Shown here piece by piece: positions 1 to 5,965 of a DNA stretch of 6,222 bases. Made by a program: the position numbers and the translations under genes. Source of the stretch: an uncultured Eubacteriales bacterium (GTDB lineage: Bacteria; Bacillota; Clostridia; Oscillospirales; Oscillospiraceae); assembly GCA_900549645.1 (NCBI GenBank), contig URPD01000072.1, forward strand, positions 1-6,222, in the 5' to 3' direction. Position 1 is the first letter of the stretch, and every line of letters starts with the position of its first letter. Below the pieces are notes generated by a model that saw only the letters and a program-made list of their open reading frames with translations, did no database searches and was not told the DNA's origin.

Positions 1-771
1 CCGAACGACGCGAAGAACGTTATCATGGAGATACGCGGCGGCGTCGGCGGGGAAGAGGGGATGCTCTTCGCGGCTGACCTATTCAGAATGTACTCGATGT
101 ACGCCGAGTCCAGAGGCTGGCGGATAGAGATAGCGAATATCAACGAGACGGAACTGGGCGGAATAAAAGAGATCAGCTTTGTCGTCGAGGGCGAGGGCGC
201 GTACTCGCGGCTCAAATTTGAAGCCGGTGGGCACCGCGTACAGCGCGTCCCGGTCACGGAGTCGGGCGGCAGGATACACACCTCCGCGGCGACAGTTGCA
301 GTCCTGCCGGAGATAGAGGACGTGGACTTCAAGCTCGACATGAACGACCTGAAGATTGACACCTACCGCTCGTCAGGTGCGGGCGGACAGCACGTCAACA
401 AGACCGAGAGCGCGATAAGAATAACGCATCTCCCGACGGGGACGGTCGTAGAATGTCAGGACGAGCGCAGTCAGTATAAGAATAAAGACCGCGCGATGCA
501 GATACTCCGCTCCAAGCTGTACGAGGCGGAGCAGGCGAAGCAGGCCGCCGCCGTCGCGGCCGAGCGCAAGAGCCAGATCGGCTCCGGCGACCGGAGCGAG
601 CGCGTACGGACATATAATTTCCCGCAGAACCGCGTGACGGATCACCGGCTTACGGGCGACAACAAGAATTTCAATATCGCCGCCATTATGAACGGCAACC
701 TCGACCCGCTGATAGACGCGCTGGTCACGGCGGAGCAGGCGGAGAAGCTGCGGGCGCAGTCGGAGGCGTGA
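1..771 (+). CDS. prfA: Peptide chain release factor 1 (RF1), 5'-truncated by window edge
   Basis: Class I release factor that reads UAA and UAG in the ribosomal A site and triggers hydrolysis of peptidyl-tRNA. The frame is open from base 1 (first residues PNDAKNVIMEIRGG), so the ATG at 25 is internal. 256 codons are visible; full RF1 is about 355-360 residues, so roughly 100 N-terminal residues lie outside. The RF1-type codon-recognition tripeptide P-V-T is at 250-258, in the context HRVQRVPVTESGGRIHTSA. RF2 would carry SPF there, so this is RF1. The catalytic GGQ motif is at 382-390 (context SSGAGGQHVNKTES), followed by the usual THLPTG segment and the basic C-terminal helix with RVRTYNFPQNRVTDHR. 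Nothing in the visible part is damaged. It ends in TGA one base before the next gene, and the SD for that gene (762-766) lies inside the end of prfA. An apparently functional RF1 matters for interpreting the in-frame TAGs in the LtaS-like gene. Identification is very secure. Confidence 0.97.
   Translation, partial: PNDAKNVIMEIRGGVGGEEGMLFAADLFRMYSMYAESRGWRIEIANINETELGGIKEISFVVEGEGAYSRLKFEAGGHRVQRVPVTESGGRIHTSAATVAVLPEIEDVDFKLDMNDLKIDTYRSSGAGGQHVNKTESAIRITHLPTGTVVECQDERSQYKNKDRAMQILRSKLYEAEQAKQAAAVAAERKSQIGSGDRSERVRTYNFPQNRVTDHRLTGDNKNFNIAAIMNGNLDPLIDALVTAEQAEKLRAQSEA
762..766 (+). promoter_or_regulatory. Ribosome binding site for the Sua5-CoaE fusion gene
   Basis: GGAGG lies six bases upstream of the ATG at 773 and inside the last codons of prfA. 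Together with the TGA-C-ATG junction it fixes the start and suggests translational coupling to prfA. Confidence 0.8.
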
Positions 772-772
772 C

Positions 773-1972
773 ATGAACACAAAGAGATTTATAAGCTGCA
801 CCGACGAGCTTGCCGGAATAATGCGCGGCGGCGGACTCGTCGCCGTCCCGACGGAGACCGTGTACGGCCTCGCAGGGAACGGTCTTGACGAGAAGGCCGT
901 AGCGGAGATCTACGAGGTCAAGGGCCGCCCGGAGGTCAAGCCGCTGTCGCTCATGGTGCATGACGCGGCGTCGATGGAGCGCTACTGCGAAAGCGTCCCG
1001 CCGCAGGCGTACACGCTGGCGAAGAGGTTCTGGCCGGGGCCGCTGACGATTGTGATGAAGGCCAAGCCCTGTGTACCGGAGATAGTCCGAGCGGGAGGGG
1101 AGACGGTCGGCCTGCGCTGCCCGGATCACCCGCTTACGCTGGAGCTGCTTGAAAAAAGCCGCGTACCGTTTGCTGCGCCCTCGGCGAACCCATCCGGTGA
1201 GTCAAGCCCCAAAAACGCCGACAGCGTTCTGAAATATTTCGACGGCAAGATCGACGCTGTACTGGACGGCGGAGAATGCGGCATCGGGCGCGAATCGACG
1301 CTGATAGACCTCAGCCGCATGCCGTACAGAATTCTTCGACAGGGCGCGCTGCCGGCGGATGAGATAGCCGACGCGCTGGTCGATGGTATGAAGATAATCG
1401 GCATCACGGGAGGCACCGGATGCGGCAAGACCACCGCGCTCAACGAGCTTGAGCGGCGCGGCGCGCTGCTTATAGACTGCGACGCCGTGTATCACCGTAT
1501 GCTTGAGACCGACAGGCCGATGCTCGACGAGATAGAGAAATATTTCCCCGGCGCGGTCGTTGACGGGAAGCTCGACCGCAAGGCGCTCGGCGCGGTGGTG
1601 TTTACCGACGAGGAAGCTCTGCGCGACCTGAACATAATCACGCACAGGCACATAAATCTTGAGATACGCCGCATTCTGCGCGAGCACGCGATGAACGGCG
1701 GCACACTTGCCGCGATAGACGCGATCGAGCTGTTTTCCAGCGGCCTTGCCAAGCGCTGCACAGCGACAGTCGGCGTCATTGCCGGCAGGGACGTCAGGAT
1801 AAGCCGCATAATGCGGCGCGACGGGATAAGCCGCGAGTACGCGATGATGCGCGTCAACGCCCAGCGGCCAAATGAGTATTTCATCCAAAAATGCAGCCGT
1901 GTTCTGGAGAACAATGGCTCGCAGGAAGAATTTATAGAAAGATGCAGAAAAACATTTGAGGAGGTTTTGTGA
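773..1972 (+). CDS. Fused threonylcarbamoyl-AMP synthase (YrdC/Sua5) - dephospho-CoA kinase (CoaE)
   Basis: A 399-residue protein with two enzyme domains in one uninterrupted frame. Residues 1 to about 203 are a YrdC/Sua5 domain: PTETVYGLAGN (26-36), KGRP (50-53), FWPGPLT (86-92), GLRCPDHP (113-120), SANPSG (137-142) and GRESTLIDL (172-180). This family makes threonylcarbamoyl-AMP from threonine, bicarbonate and ATP for tRNA t6A37. The C-terminal 'Sua5' domain of longer homologues is absent. Residues 206-399 form a dephospho-CoA kinase, the last step of CoA synthesis: Walker A GGTGCGKT (213-220), IDCD (234-237), LDRKALGAVVF (268-277), RDGIS and a late AQ (363-364). About 194 residues is normal for CoaE. 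The usual PLLFESGL-like segment reads IELFSSGL here. The linker is only a few residues. M206 (ATG at 1388) aligns with a normal CoaE start, but I see no convincing SD before it, so a fused polypeptide is favoured. The start at 773 is set by the SD. Both domain assignments are secure; activity is inferred. Confidence 0.92.
   Translation: MNTKRFISCTDELAGIMRGGGLVAVPTETVYGLAGNGLDEKAVAEIYEVKGRPEVKPLSLMVHDAASMERYCESVPPQAYTLAKRFWPGPLTIVMKAKPCVPEIVRAGGETVGLRCPDHPLTLELLEKSRVPFAAPSANPSGESSPKNADSVLKYFDGKIDAVLDGGECGIGRESTLIDLSRMPYRILRQGALPADEIADALVDGMKIIGITGGTGCGKTTALNELERRGALLIDCDAVYHRMLETDRPMLDEIEKYFPGAVVDGKLDRKALGAVVFTDEEALRDLNIITHRHINLEIRRILREHAMNGGTLAAIDAIELFSSGLAKRCTATVGVIAGRDVRISRIMRRDGISREYAMMRVNAQRPNEYFIQKCSRVLENNGSQEEFIERCRKTFEEVL
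1958..1964 (+). promoter_or_regulatory. Ribosome binding site for the M18 aminopeptidase
   Basis: GAGGAGG, nine bases upstream of the ATG at 1974. A possible TTG start at 1956 overlaps this SD and would have none of its own, so the SD decides for ATG 1974. Confidence 0.85.
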
Positions 1973-1973
1973 A

Positions 1974-3356
1974 ATGGATGAACTGAGAAGCAAGCTCTTT
2001 TATGAGCAGAAGAACGGTTACGACCTTATCGACACCGATGAGCGCCTCGCCGTTGAGGATTACTGCGGGCAGTATATGAGCTATCTGAACGACTCCCGCA
2101 CCGAGCGCGAGGCTGTCAAGAACGCGATAGCGCTGGCCGAGGAGCAGGGCTTTGTCGAGTATGAACTCGGCATGGAGCTGAAGCCCGGCATGAGAATATA
2201 CAGAAACAACCGCGGCAAGGCACTCATGCTTGCCGTCATCGGCAAAAAGAGCCTCGCTGAGGGCGCTGTGATCGCGGGCGCGCACGTCGATTCCCCGCGC
2301 CTCGACCTCAAGCAGATAACCATGTATGAGACCGATGAGCTGTGCTACTTCAAGACGCACTACTACGGCGGCATAAAAAAGTATCAGTGGGTAACTATTC
2401 CGCTGGAGCTTCACGGTGTTGTCGCGCTCAAGAGCGGCGAGACCGTTGAAGTCACCATCGGCCGTGAGCCGGGCGAGCCTCGCTTCGTCATAACCGACCT
2501 GCTGCCGCATCTCGCCGCCGACCAGATGAAGAAGACCATGGCCGAGGGCATCCCCGGCGAGGGGCTGAACATTCTCATCGGCAGCACTCCTTACGCCGAC
2601 GAGGGCAAGGATCGCGTAAAGCTCGCGGTTATGAGCCTGCTCAACGACATGTACGGCATCACCGAGGAGGACTTCCTCTCTGCGGAGCTGGTTGCCGTCC
2701 CGGCCTACGATGTTACCGAGATCGGCCTCGACCGCTCCATGATAGGCGCTTACGGCCATGACGACAGAGTCTGCGCCTATGCCGAGCTGAAGGCGATATT
2801 CGACGTTGAGAACCCCGAAAAGACCAGCGTCTGCATCCTTGCCGACAAGGAAGAGATCGGCTCCGAGGGCGTCAGCGGTATGCAGAGCGCCGCGTTCGAC
2901 TGCTTCATGGAGGATCTGTGCGAGACTCAGGGCGTATCCCTGCGCCGCTGCTTCGAGAACAGCTTCTGCCTGTCTGCCGACGTCTGCAACGCCTTTGACC
3001 CGAACTTTGCCGAGGTCTCCGAGAAGCGCAGCGCCGCGAAGCTGAACTACGGCATGGGCATATGCAAGTTTACCGGGGCGCGCGGCAAGTCCGGCACGAG
3101 CGACGCTTCCGCCGAGATCGTCGCCTATCTGCGCCGCCTGTACGCCGACAAGGGCGTCGTGTGGCAGATGGCGGAGCTTGGCAAGGTCGATCAGGGCGGC
3201 GGCGGAACCATTGCAAAGTTCATGGCCAACCGCAATATCGACACCATCGACGCCGGCGTTCCCGTGCTGAGTATGCATGCGCCGTTCGAGGTTGTCTCCA
3301 AGTTTGACTGCTACATGACCTATAAGGGCGTGCTTGCAGCGTACATGGATAAATAA
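1974..3356 (+). CDS. M18-family zinc metallo-aminopeptidase (clostridial type)
   Basis: Cytosolic dinuclear-metal aminopeptidase of peptidase family M18, removing N-terminal residues from peptides. The protein is 460 residues from ATG 1974, normal for the clostridial/bacterial type. Family motifs appear in order: GAHVDSPRLDLK with likely metal ligand H104 and D106; YGHDDRVCAY with H262, D263 and D264; DKEEIGSEG with E293/E294; SADVCNAFDPNF; the loop KFTGARGKSGTSDASAE; the glycine-rich VDQGGGGTIAKFMA; and a terminal HAPFEVVSKFD with H435, the expected last metal ligand. Ligand roles are assigned by family analogy, not measured. There is no signal peptide. It starts one base after the TGA of the fusion gene and is the last gene of the operon, followed by a strong hairpin terminator. 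It resembles proteins named 'probable M18-family aminopeptidase 1' (apeA); I leave the symbol blank because substrate preference cannot be read from sequence. No damage or unusual codon use is seen. Confidence 0.95.
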   Translation: MDELRSKLFYEQKNGYDLIDTDERLAVEDYCGQYMSYLNDSRTEREAVKNAIALAEEQGFVEYELGMELKPGMRIYRNNRGKALMLAVIGKKSLAEGAVIAGAHVDSPRLDLKQITMYETDELCYFKTHYYGGIKKYQWVTIPLELHGVVALKSGETVEVTIGREPGEPRFVITDLLPHLAADQMKKTMAEGIPGEGLNILIGSTPYADEGKDRVKLAVMSLLNDMYGITEEDFLSAELVAVPAYDVTEIGLDRSMIGAYGHDDRVCAYAELKAIFDVENPEKTSVCILADKEEIGSEGVSGMQSAAFDCFMEDLCETQGVSLRRCFENSFCLSADVCNAFDPNFAEVSEKRSAAKLNYGMGICKFTGARGKSGTSDASAEIVAYLRRLYADKGVVWQMAELGKVDQGGGGTIAKFMANRNIDTIDAGVPVLSMHAPFEVVSKFDCYMTYKGVLAAYMDK

Positions 3357-3362
3357 AATTTA

Positions 3363-3390
3363 AACCGCCGGGGCAAAAGCTCCGGCGGTT
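3363..3390 (+). terminator. Rho-independent terminator of the prfA-(sua5-coaE)-M18 operon
   Basis: A 12-bp stem (3363-3374 with 3379-3390, one G·T pair, AAAA loop) begins six bases after the M18 stop codon. It is followed by an AT-rich tail (ATTATATATTATA) rather than a pure T run. Position and stem strength make it the operon terminator. Confidence 0.85.
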
Positions 3391-3418
3391 ATTATATATT
3401 ATACGATGAGATAAGAAA

Positions 3419-3444
3419 GACCCTCCCGCATATGCGGGAGGGTC
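3419..3444 (-). terminator. Rho-independent terminator of secG
   Basis: A perfect 26-base palindrome whose arms are GACCCTCCCGCAT and its reverse complement, giving a stem of about ten or more base pairs around a small AT-containing loop. On the - strand it starts 16 bases after the secG stop and is followed by TTTCTTAT. It faces the operon terminator at 3363-3390, so the convergent units are insulated on both sides. Confidence 0.85.
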
Positions 3445-3460
3445 GGTTTATCAAACGAAA

Positions 3461-3697
3461 TCAGACGAAATGCAGAACAAGAGTCAGCAGAACGAAAGCG
3501 AGGGCAAACCACTTGGTCCACCGTGCGAGCTTTGCGTCGAGAGTCTTTGCCTTGCCCTTGGACAGGAAGGTGTCGGCGCCGCCGGAGATGGAGCCGGAAA
3601 GACCTGCGCTCTTGCCGCTCTGCATCAAGACGATGACAGTAAGGGCGAGACCGGACAGAACCTGAAGAATGGTAAGAACAATGTTGAGTGCGCTCAT
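3461..3697 (-). CDS. secG: Preprotein translocase subunit SecG
   Basis: Small non-essential subunit of the SecYEG protein-conducting channel in the cytoplasmic membrane. 78 residues, typical for Firmicute SecG. Two hydrophobic helices are visible, about residues 4-25 and 62-78. Between them is the family's glycine/serine-rich cytoplasmic loop: MQSGKSAGLSGSISGGADTF (25-44), followed by the conserved LSKGKAKTLDAKLARWTKW segment. The start is supported by AAAGGA nine bases upstream of ATG 3697; the stop is TGA. In many Firmicutes secG is followed by rnr and smpB. Here it is followed at once by a terminator and then a convergent operon, so it appears monocistronic. The longer - strand reading frame that covers this gene (3399-3833) has no family features and is a shadow. 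Identification is strong despite the short length because loop and helix layout both match. Confidence 0.93.
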   Translation of the reverse strand: MSALNIVLTILQVLSGLALTVIVLMQSGKSAGLSGSISGGADTFLSKGKAKTLDAKLARWTKWFALAFVLLTLVLHFV

Positions 3698-3705
3698 TTA
3701 TTTCA

Positions 3706-3711
3706 ATCCTT
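3706..3711 (-). promoter_or_regulatory. Ribosome binding site for secG
   Basis: AAAGGA on the - strand, roughly nine bases upstream of ATG 3697. This supports the chosen start. Confidence 0.65.
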
Positions 3712-3740
3712 TCGATTATGTTCAAAATAACAGCTTGATA

Positions 3741-3769
3741 AGTATAACACAGTGACTTGTACAATTCAA
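3741..3769 (-). promoter_or_regulatory. Sigma-A-type promoter of secG
   Basis: On the - strand, TTGAAT (3764-3769) and TATACT (3741-3746) are separated by exactly 17 bases. The -10 matches consensus at five of six positions, the -35 at four. It lies about 45-70 bases upstream of the secG ATG. Confidence 0.75.
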
Positions 3770-3813
3770 GAGTTTTTTTCGTCCTGACTGGTTTATTTTG
3801 ACGAATATCGCGC

Positions 3814-4935
3814 CTATGGCGTAAGTGTTGCAAAATAATTGGAGCGGAAGGTGTCCCACGACGCGTTTATTCGCGTGCTGACTTCGGTATTGCGGGCGTA
3901 TATATACGTATATACATCGTCAGTCATCTCGCCGTCATAGTCTGGAGTGTAATATATATCGCCGTCGTACCAGTTCAGCCCTCGGAATATTACATAGCCG
4001 CCGTCGCTGAAAATATCGTCGCCCGTATAATATGCATAGTTCACGTCAAGGTCAAAAAGGTTTGCTATCGTCGGCGCGATGTCCATGGTTGAGGTGAGCT
4101 TTGTGACGGTGCACGGCTCCATATCCTTGCTGTATATGAAAAACGGGGTCTGGCAGAGCATATCCATGTTGTCAACGTCCTTCAGCTGCATCACAAGCCC
4201 GGTATTCGACATGTATTTGCAGTAGTGATCAGTAAAGAATATGAAAACAGTATCGTTTATCCTGCCGTCGGCCTCCATTTTATCTATAAGCTCGCCGATA
4301 AATGCATCGGTTTCCATAGCGTGCGCGACCGCGCGGTAATACTCCTGCAAATCTGCGCCGTCCGCCGGAATCTTTTCGGGGTCGACCGTGCGGTACACGT
4401 CCTCCCAATGTCCCTCACATATATTGTCCATGTCGGCCGTATACGGGCCATGACCGGAATAGGTCAGAATGAAGTCAAAATACTTGTCGGGCGCAACCAT
4501 CAGGTCATATCCGTTTATCATCTCGCTGTCGCGCTGGTAATCCTCCATACCCATGTCGTACCAGCTGTGATATTTTTCGTAACCCCAGTTTATATGGACA
4601 ACACCACGGTTATATATGCCGCCGCTGGATGAGTGGAAGGAATTGGCCGTATAGCCTTCGTTTTCGAAAAGATTTGCGAGCGAGAATGGGAAGGCGTACG
4701 TGCTGTAAGCACTGTTGCTTATGCCGTTAGTCGGTGCTACGAGCCCGGTGTTCACTGTAAACTCTGTCCCGAATGTGCCGGCGGATATGAACATGGGACT
4801 GTAATGATTTTCAAAGTTGATGCCCGCCTGCTGCAAAGCATACAGGTTAGGCATATAGTCCTCAGTCAGCAGCCATGTGTCGATCGACTCAAGCAGAAAG
4901 AGCATCACGTTTTTGCCCTTGAAAACGCCGGTCAT
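3814..4935 (-). CDS. LtaS-like sulfatase-fold catalytic domain (C-terminal part of interrupted gene)
   Basis: 373 residues from the first ATG after the second TAG. It begins MTGVFKGKNVMLFLLESID, the usual first strand of the phosphoglycerol transferase/sulfatase fold with the metal-binding Glu (E16). It continues with the nucleophile region SAGTFGTEFT (T54 aligned to the LtaS catalytic Thr), YNR at 108-110 (matching the W-N-R substrate site, with Tyr for Trp), YSGHGPY (H162) and FFTDHY (D236, H237). It ends at TAG 3814-3816. GAGG lies eight bases before ATG 4935, so independent initiation is conceivable. However, this piece has no signal peptide or membrane helix, and a free product would stay in the cytosol, away from its lipid substrate. 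It is therefore best read as the detached second half of the gene starting at 5724. Compared with the housekeeping operon the sequence is visibly richer in AT and in TAT/ATA codons. Confidence 0.85.
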   Translation of the reverse strand: MTGVFKGKNVMLFLLESIDTWLLTEDYMPNLYALQQAGINFENHYSPMFISAGTFGTEFTVNTGLVAPTNGISNSAYSTYAFPFSLANLFENEGYTANSFHSSSGGIYNRGVVHINWGYEKYHSWYDMGMEDYQRDSEMINGYDLMVAPDKYFDFILTYSGHGPYTADMDNICEGHWEDVYRTVDPEKIPADGADLQEYYRAVAHAMETDAFIGELIDKMEADGRINDTVFIFFTDHYCKYMSNTGLVMQLKDVDNMDMLCQTPFFIYSKDMEPCTVTKLTSTMDIAPTIANLFDLDVNYAYYTGDDIFSDGGYVIFRGLNWYDGDIYYTPDYDGEMTDDVYTYIYARNTEVSTRINASWDTFRSNYFATLTP

Positions 4936-5013
4936 GTCGTTCGCCTCGTGCGGAGCGTTGCTGCGCTAGGCGTAGTATGCGTCAAGCTCTTCATATGTCG
5001 CGCCGTTTTTCAG

Positions 5014-5724
5014 CTAGTCCTCAATGCCGTAGGTCACGACAAAGCTGCGGAACAGATATTGATAGCTACCCATCAAATGAAAACATTGGTTTACATCGGT
5101 AAAATTCGTATACAGTTCCATGTCAGCGCTGCCCAGAGAATTAACGTCCCAGCTGTAATCCTCGTTGTCGCTCTCGGTCATAGAACTGTTGAGCCATATC
5201 AGTCCGCCAAGCGATATGGCAACCATGGCGAGTGCGATGAGCGGTCTGCGTTTGTCGTACTTCTTCGGCATCGCTATCGCCAGCAGCACCGCACCGACAA
5301 GCGCGGCCAGCAGCATGATTATCAGCAGCTTACGGAAGTTGAGGTAGGTCAGGCTGAAAAACTTTGTGCCGTCGCCGGTGTAGGCGAGGTCAGCAAAGGA
5401 GAATACCGTGCCGAACATGTTGAACATTGCGGCGTACACAAGGCACATGAAGCTCTGAAACGCAACGAAAAGTATGATTAGCACGCGGCGCGCCTTCGGC
5501 GGCACGGCGTACACAATGCCGCACAGCAAAAGCGCCCACAGCGCCGTGAATTTTGCCGCCGTTAGGTTATACCATGAGCGGCCGCCGCTTGCGGGGTAAA
5601 GCAGCCGATAGCCAACGTCAAGTCCTGCGAGTATCATCCACAGCAGCGGCAGCCAGTATTTGCCGATAAAGCCCATGAAGCGGCTGCGCCATGTGGGACG
5701 GATCTGTTCTTCTGTTTCTGTCAT
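5014..5724 (-). CDS. LtaS-like membrane domain (N-terminal part of interrupted gene)
   Basis: 236 residues ending at TAG 5014-5016. A short charged N-terminus is followed by five hydrophobic helices at about 23-42, 57-74, 80-103, 132-152 and 160-178. An acidic, probably extracellular linker (TESDNEDYSWDVNSLG) comes next, then the segment FHLMGSYQYLFRSFV, which in LtaS-type proteins leads into the catalytic domain. Five helices before a sulfatase domain is the standard LtaS topology. The start is supported by AGGTG eight bases upstream and a strong extended -10 promoter. Alone it would be a catalytically empty membrane protein. It shares its frame with the catalytic half, and the two TAG codons are the only interruptions. 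No accessory domain suggesting an independent role is seen. Confidence 0.85.
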   Translation of the reverse strand: MTETEEQIRPTWRSRFMGFIGKYWLPLLWMILAGLDVGYRLLYPASGGRSWYNLTAAKFTALWALLLCGIVYAVPPKARRVLIILFVAFQSFMCLVYAAMFNMFGTVFSFADLAYTGDGTKFFSLTYLNFRKLLIIMLLAALVGAVLLAIAMPKKYDKRRPLIALAMVAISLGGLIWLNSSMTESDNEDYSWDVNSLGSADMELYTNFTDVNQCFHLMGSYQYLFRSFVVTYGIED

Positions 5725-5732
5725 TAAGCATA

Positions 5733-5737
5733 CACCT
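5733..5737 (-). promoter_or_regulatory. Ribosome binding site for the LtaS-like gene
   Basis: AGGTG on the - strand, eight bases upstream of ATG 5724. It is a moderate SD that supports this start. Confidence 0.55.
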
Positions 5738-5759
5738 GTGAATTAATCTATTTTTACTA

Positions 5760-5768
5760 ATTATAGCA
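5760..5768 (-). promoter_or_regulatory. Extended -10 promoter of the LtaS-like gene
   Basis: On the - strand the sequence reads TGCTATAAT, a perfect TG-n-TATAAT extended -10, about 36 bases upstream of the ATG. No recognisable -35 is found 16-18 bases upstream, as is common for extended -10 promoters. An intact promoter suggests the interrupted gene is still transcribed. Confidence 0.65.
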
Positions 5769-5965
5769 GTTTCAGCATAGCTCTTTCGCATTTTGCTGCA
5801 TGGCGTGGGAATGTACTGTTCCGCAAAATCCTACGCACAGAAGCATACCGCATACACTCTATCGTGCTTTGCTTTCTAATATATTTTTTTGCGCAAGAAG
5901 AAAGAAATTTGCTGTTTTCACTACGCCCGATTTTAGCACGGCGTTTTTACTGCCTCATAGTCAAT

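Larger units (their letters stand above)
3814..5724 (-). pseudogene. LtaS-like membrane sulfatase-fold gene interrupted by two in-frame TAG codons
   Basis: This entry is the whole gene; the halves on either side of the stops are also listed. From ATG 5724 one - strand frame runs 636 codons to a TAG at 3814-3816, broken only by TAG at codon 237 (5014-5016) and TAG at codon 253 (4966-4968). The 15 codons between read LKNGATYEELDAYYA and look like normal linker. No frameshift is present. The layout (five N-terminal membrane helices, linker, extracellular sulfatase-fold domain) is that of lipoteichoic acid synthase-family enzymes, which transfer glycerol-phosphate from phosphatidylglycerol. By analogy with S. 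aureus LtaS the expected key residues survive: E279, T317, R373, H425, D499 and H500. An intact active site after two stops argues for a very recent inactivation, readthrough, or a TAG read as an amino acid. Sequencing error is possible but would need two changes. Exact substrate is unknown. Confidence 0.8.
5725..5965. other. Gene-free AT-rich intergenic region
   Basis: 240 bases between the LtaS-like gene and the gene at the right edge. The left end holds the promoter and SD described separately. I see no credible gene; the + strand frame at 5800-6006 lacks an SD and overlaps the end of the neighbour. One possible + strand stem pairs GCGTGGG (5803-5809) with CCTACGC (5830-5836) around 20 bases. 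No convincing terminator for the right-hand gene was found. Confidence 0.6.

Noticed and set aside
1956..1973. TTG start six codons upstream for the M18 aminopeptidase
   Set aside because: The TTG overlaps the SD itself and the end of the upstream gene; ATG 1974 has an ideal SD spacing.
1202..1993. 263-codon - strand frame opposite the Sua5-CoaE fusion
   Set aside because: Antisense shadow with no motifs or SD; the + strand has two clear enzyme domains.
1932..3278. Long (448-codon) open frame on the - strand opposite the M18 gene
   Set aside because: It lies entirely antisense to a well-identified gene, shows no family motifs, and is the expected artefact of GC-biased codon use in the M18 gene.
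3780..3812. Terminator for the LtaS-like gene
   Set aside because: Only weak short stems (for example TTCGTC with GACGAA) are present, and they are followed by A residues rather than a T run on the - strand.
3399..3833. 144-codon - strand frame covering secG in another frame
   Set aside because: It has no family features, reads through the secG promoter, SD and terminator, and conflicts with the secure SecG assignment.
4966..5016. Pyrrolysine or a genome-wide TAG-sense code as the firm explanation for the in-frame TAGs
   Set aside because: No pyl genes or suppressor tRNA are visible, RF1 is present, and about 1,270 codons of other genes here contain no TAG. Kept only as a hypothesis.
4633..5481. 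282-codon + strand frame opposite the LtaS-like gene
   Set aside because: It was considered as the real gene because the - strand is interrupted, but it has low-complexity His/Val/Gln-rich composition without motifs, while the - strand carries clear membrane helices and active-site residues.
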